Of a stretch of DNA of 64,000 bases, positions 60,123 through 64,000 are shown in pieces. The position numbers were made by a program, and so were the translations under genes. The notes beneath the pieces were generated by a model. It searched no databases. It worked only from the letters and a program-made list of their open reading frames with translations, and had not been told where the DNA came from. The DNA comes from Cycas panzhihuaensis. Taxonomy: Eukaryota > Cycadophyta. The stretch is from positions 18,724,001-18,788,000 of the forward strand of contig CM041465.1 in NCBI GenBank assembly GCA_023213395.1, read 5' to 3'. Within the stretch, counting starts at the first letter, position 1. Every line of letters begins with the position of its first letter.

Positions 60123-61394
60123 AAGCTTTTAAAAAATTAAATTTTATTATATGTAAGTTGAATTCTAGGGTTTAAGGGATTTAGCCCCCCTTGAGTTTTA
60201 GCCCCCAGTTTTGTACCTCATCATATGACTATTAGCTATTACGAAAAGGGGCTAACATAAGTTTTTAACACCTTTTTTTTTTTCATTTTATATAGGGTAA
60301 CTGGCAAAAATTTGCCATAACTTCTCACTAGTTCATTGGATTCTAACGAAACTAGTTCCATTGCATCTAAAATATTTTATAGATCAATTTTGACTAGTCA
60401 TATGGCCCATTTAGATCTGATTTGACCCAGTTTCAGTCAATTTAAAGTCAATCATTAATTTTTAAAGCATTTTTAAACTATTTTATAAAATCACTTTTCT
60501 AACTGATTATATTTTATCATCGGATAATTATTTTCTGCCCAGATCTATTCTACAACTATCTATTATCAATAAACTTCATTACTAACCATTTATTTTATTT
60601 TTTAGAATTCATTTTGATTATTATTTTAATTGCCAAAAGTGACACTTTAGTGGTTTTCAACATTTTTTAAACATATTCACATAAAGGTACTGACTGCCAT
60701 TTCTGCTATAACATTTTTATTTTGTTTCAGAATTTAGTCTCATTAGTTTCGTTGGGAATCTGACTCATTCCTCTTTGATCTAACACTATTTTTTATAAGT
60801 TTTGAAGTGTTTTTATTAATTTTCAAAAGCGTCAAAGTTGAGGTACTTAATTGCCTCCAACCTGCCATATGTACACACCTTTTATATATTATTTCTCAAT
60901 TTTTTTCAACTGAAAATCTATTAAGCAACTCTCTATAATATATTTGATTATTTTACAACATTCTATAAAGTTTTATTGGCAATTTTACAAGATTTTGAGC
61001 TTCATGCTCCTATTAGGCCTCAAAAATAGGTTTGTACCTTTGAATCATCAAAATTTGACTTATAGGAATCCATTTTCAAAACGGTTAGTTCCATTCAATA
61101 TATATTTCATTAATCTTCATAATAGTAAAGTTTCATGTTATTCTAACATCATTTAGTACACTTTTAAAGTTGCCAAACTTGAGCTTATCCTCTAAACCTT
61201 CTTTTAAAAGTTTCATCATATTCATTATATTTCAAAGTGAAAAATACTCATATATATTTTAGTTTTAGCATTATATATTATTATCAAGGCAAAGGATTTA
61301 TTACATTGAAAGGTTATATTTCTTAACCTTCTTGATTTGGTAAAAGCATACCTTATATATACTAAAGCTTTTTGATAAAATAACACAATTTCCT
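60123..61394. other. Non-coding internal region of TR-GAG-2
   Basis: AT-rich, with no readable domain. It occupies the same position as the non-coding half of TR-GAG-1. The frame at 60,944-61,156 has no motif. Confidence 0.55.
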
Positions 61395-62129
61395 ATATTC
61401 AGTGGGCAGAAATTTTCACAATGGTATATGACTATGCAAGATTATTTTATTATACACAATCTTTAGAAGTATTTGCAACATGAATATGATCTTAGTATTA
61501 AAGAAAATTTTAGAAAGGATAATGAAATTTTAGGAATATTATTTTGCACTATTGATGATAATGTATTTTCTAATTTTGTGAATTAACAACCTCTAAATCC
61601 ATTTCAAATATTTTGATATCTACTTATGGAGGAGATACCCTTAATGTATTTGATGTTGATTTTGTTGAGCATGTGAGATAGGTACTAAAACAGGTGATTG
61701 GTAATGACAAGACCAATGAAGATTCATGTCAAATGTATGATCAACTTGCTGCACAAGATCCTGATCCTCCATTTGAGGGGGAGAATGAATCTTATGATAT
61801 AACAATGGATAATTATGATGATTTAACAGTTGTTCACAACATAAAAGATAAAGTTCAAGTTTAAAGTTTTCTTAATGCTCCAGTTGATAAAGTCAAAGTT
61901 ACAATTATTCATCTTTATACAAATCAAGCTTTATTTGCACTAGATTTTTTGCACTTTACTTACAGATTTTTTGCACCACTCCATGGTAAATGGACATATA
62001 TTGCTATAAGGATAAAGCAAGTTGATAAAGATCAAGTTAAGAGACAGAATTTTAAAGTTTTTTTCAAGTACAAGTTTCATAAGTTTAAAGAGAAGATAAA
62101 GTATTTGTGATAACCATTAAGGGGGAGAA
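61395..62129 (+). pseudogene. Copia-type gag of TR-GAG-2
   Basis: Homologous block by block to the gag of TR-GAG-1: an FSQWYMTMQDYF-like start, then YDLSIKENFRKDNEI and LFCTIDDNVF (TR-GAG-1: YELNIKEDMKKDNKT and LFCTIDVNVF). A TYGGD-like segment, an acidic Asp-rich middle and the basic end KVFFKYKFHKFKEK abut the polypurine tract. Stops and frameshifts are more numerous than in TR-GAG-1. No zinc knuckle and no pol domain. Confidence 0.7.
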
Positions 62130-62514
62130 TGCTGGAGTTAATAGTCATCACTCCACTCCCACCTTCCAACCAAGAGAGCACAACTCATCTTCATCAATTT
62201 ACACATGTGGGTGCTCAACATGTGTAGGTAATATTATGTTAATTTAAGTTAAGTTTACTTTAAGTTAATTTATGATTATTTTATTGTTATTTAAATTTTA
62301 GGGGTTGAGGAGTTTCCCTCCTCCTCCAAACTATATAATTTGAGGGGTGTGCAACCCTGGTGTCTTTAGACACTACTTACAATATTGGATATTTGTAACT
62401 CTCTACAATATAGATTGAATACAATGTCTCTCATGATTGTGCAATATTGATCTATTGATGTATTAATTATTGGTTTCATGTTCTGCCTTGTTCTACATGA
62501 TTTTATTTCCATCA
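62130..62514 (+). repeat. 3' LTR of TR-GAG-2
   Basis: Begins TGCTGGAGTTAATAGTCATC right after the polypurine tract and ends TTTTATTTCCATCA. The following TTTAG is the TSD. Confidence 0.85.
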
Positions 62515-63118
62515 TTTAGCCCTATAGATTTGAGTACTTGCAAGAAATTCTAGCCTCCATTTCATTAGACCTTTACCAAAATGCACATACATAAGCACAT
62601 GTAATATAGAATGTGAGATATATATTTGTTCTTTTCTTTCTATTTTTATATTTTTAATTTTTTCTATAATTTTCTTGTAAAAAACAATGATTGCCTACAT
62701 GCGAGAAGGAAAGGGTAAGAAATAATGTGTCATGAACATATAAGCAATTTTTTCTCTTTTTATTTTAAAATAAAACTATAAATTAAAATACATCTTTTTC
62801 CTTTTCCTTTGGAAAAAATAAAGCCTACAAATAGAGGGTTTGATAAGAAATTCTTGATTTTTGCTTCTAAGTTTTTAGTAATCAAACTTCTCATCAAAGT
62901 AATCTCTCACCATATTGACTCTACCAAAGGGGAAACAAGTAAGATTAGAGGCATATGCATATGTAAAGATTCCTTAAAAAAGTTTGGCAATATCACTACT
63001 TATTGGATCAATCTATAATAAAGAAAAGTTCATTCTAATGATTAAAAATGCCCAAAAATAATTAAAAAATAAGTGTTATAGATTATACTTTCTTGGGTAA
63101 TTCAAGGCAAATTTTGGA
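62515..63118. repeat. Repeat unit R2, right part
   Basis: Resumes the alignment with R1 at 53,085-53,690: CCTTATAGATTTGAGGACT in R1 versus CCCTATAGATTTGAGTACT here, then GCTAGCCTCCA / TCTAGCCTCCA. Similarity fades after about 63,118. The frame 62,809-63,018 has a counterpart of the same non-coding nature at 53,492 and is not a gene. Confidence 0.8.
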
Positions 63119-64000
63119 ACAACCTCCAATTCTTTATAAGCACCAAAAGTTTATGGGAAAGATGGGAAGAATATAAAAAGCTCTAATTAACTCTTAAAGC
63201 CTTCAAACCTATAAGAAAACTTGAAGAATGTGCTCCTCCCCCTAGCAACTTAGTGCATGTATATATATCAAATTTGATAACTTAAAAGCAATGTAACAAA
63301 ATATAAATTACAAATTTTAAGCAACCAAAAGGTTATAATAGATCGAGTCTTACAATTGGTAGGTTTTGTTGGAAAAGGTGATATCTCAAATATGTAATGT
63401 TTAATATAATGTTGTGGATCCATACAAAATTCCACTCACCAAAAGTATTAGTAGATGTGATATAGACAATTATTCATGTACACATCCTATTTCATGATAA
63501 AAAAGCTCAAGATATATTATAGACTATTTATGGGATGACATATCTATAAATATGTACATACACCACTTAATAAATTGAGAAAGATCATTGACTTAGAGAT
63601 GCAATTTATTGAAGATCATAAAGAGGAGCTCCAAACTCCACCCTTCTTCTATAATTTTTTCCATACTAGGCTTTTTACATATAAATCTATTGTCTCTTAT
63701 GATGCATGCATGATTCTTATATTTATACATTATATTTATGATATTACTTAATATATTTATCTTACATACATGAATTATATTAGTGTAATAATTAATTATT
63801 AAACCACTTATTAATATTAATGTGTAGTTTAATTATGTGATTCATGAAAATGTGCAAGTTATTTAGAGGGTCACAACCTTTAAAGGTTGACACTTCATAG
63901 GGGAATATAAATATTTTAGAGTCCATTGTATATTGGATAAGCAATTTAGAATCAATATGATTGAGAGATGTTTTTTTGTGGGTTTTTTCTTGAAAGGGTT
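63119..64000. other. AT-rich sequence, nothing recognised
   Basis: No gene, LTR or RNA feature could be supported up to the window end. Confidence 0.5.

Overview
This 64 kb window is intergenic, transposon-dominated DNA from a land plant, most plausibly a seed plant with a large genome and old, slowly purged retrotransposons (gymnosperm-like, though the lineage cannot be fixed from sequence alone). Four things point there: strongly AT-rich sequence with very few CpGs; Ty1/copia and Ty3/gypsy LTR retrotransposons stacked inside each other; a decayed cellulose-synthase zinc-finger fragment; and a plant-mobile-domain-like relic. I see no intact host gene, rRNA, tRNA or CRISPR array. All positions were read by eye, so domain edges are approximate. 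LTR ends and target-site duplications (TSDs) were placed base by base.

Layout. 1-10.4 kb: low-copy AT-rich sequence with a LINE relic (minus), a CpG-retaining island at about 2.96-3.73 kb, and a PMD-like relic (minus, about 8.0-9.75 kb). 10.4-14.7 kb: a copia relic with LTRs and a perfect 5-bp TSD. 17.2-21.5 kb: a gag-only LTR element (TR-GAG-1). 24-51 kb: the relic of a minus-strand Ty3/gypsy element (gag, PR, RT, RNase H and INT all recognisable), split by two plus-strand copia elements. Copia-A (27,871-40,669) lies between its PR and RT regions. Copia-D (41,162-48,742) lies between its gag and PR regions. Copia-A is itself split inside its RT by copia-B (31,266-38,989; perfect TSD TGAAG), the best preserved element. 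52-63 kb: diverged repeat units of about 1.6 kb. One has been split by a second gag-only element (TR-GAG-2, TSD TTTAG), and its paralogue still shows the empty site. A CesA zinc-finger fragment lies between these units.

Nesting gives a relative order: gypsy is oldest, copia-A and copia-D followed, and copia-B is later than A. Decay is mostly C-to-T or G-to-A, with Gln and Trp codons turned into stops, as expected of long-methylated repeats. The least expected features are the hairpin and palindrome arrays in retrotransposon leaders, the two-member gag-only family with its empty-site paralogue, and the CesA fragment.
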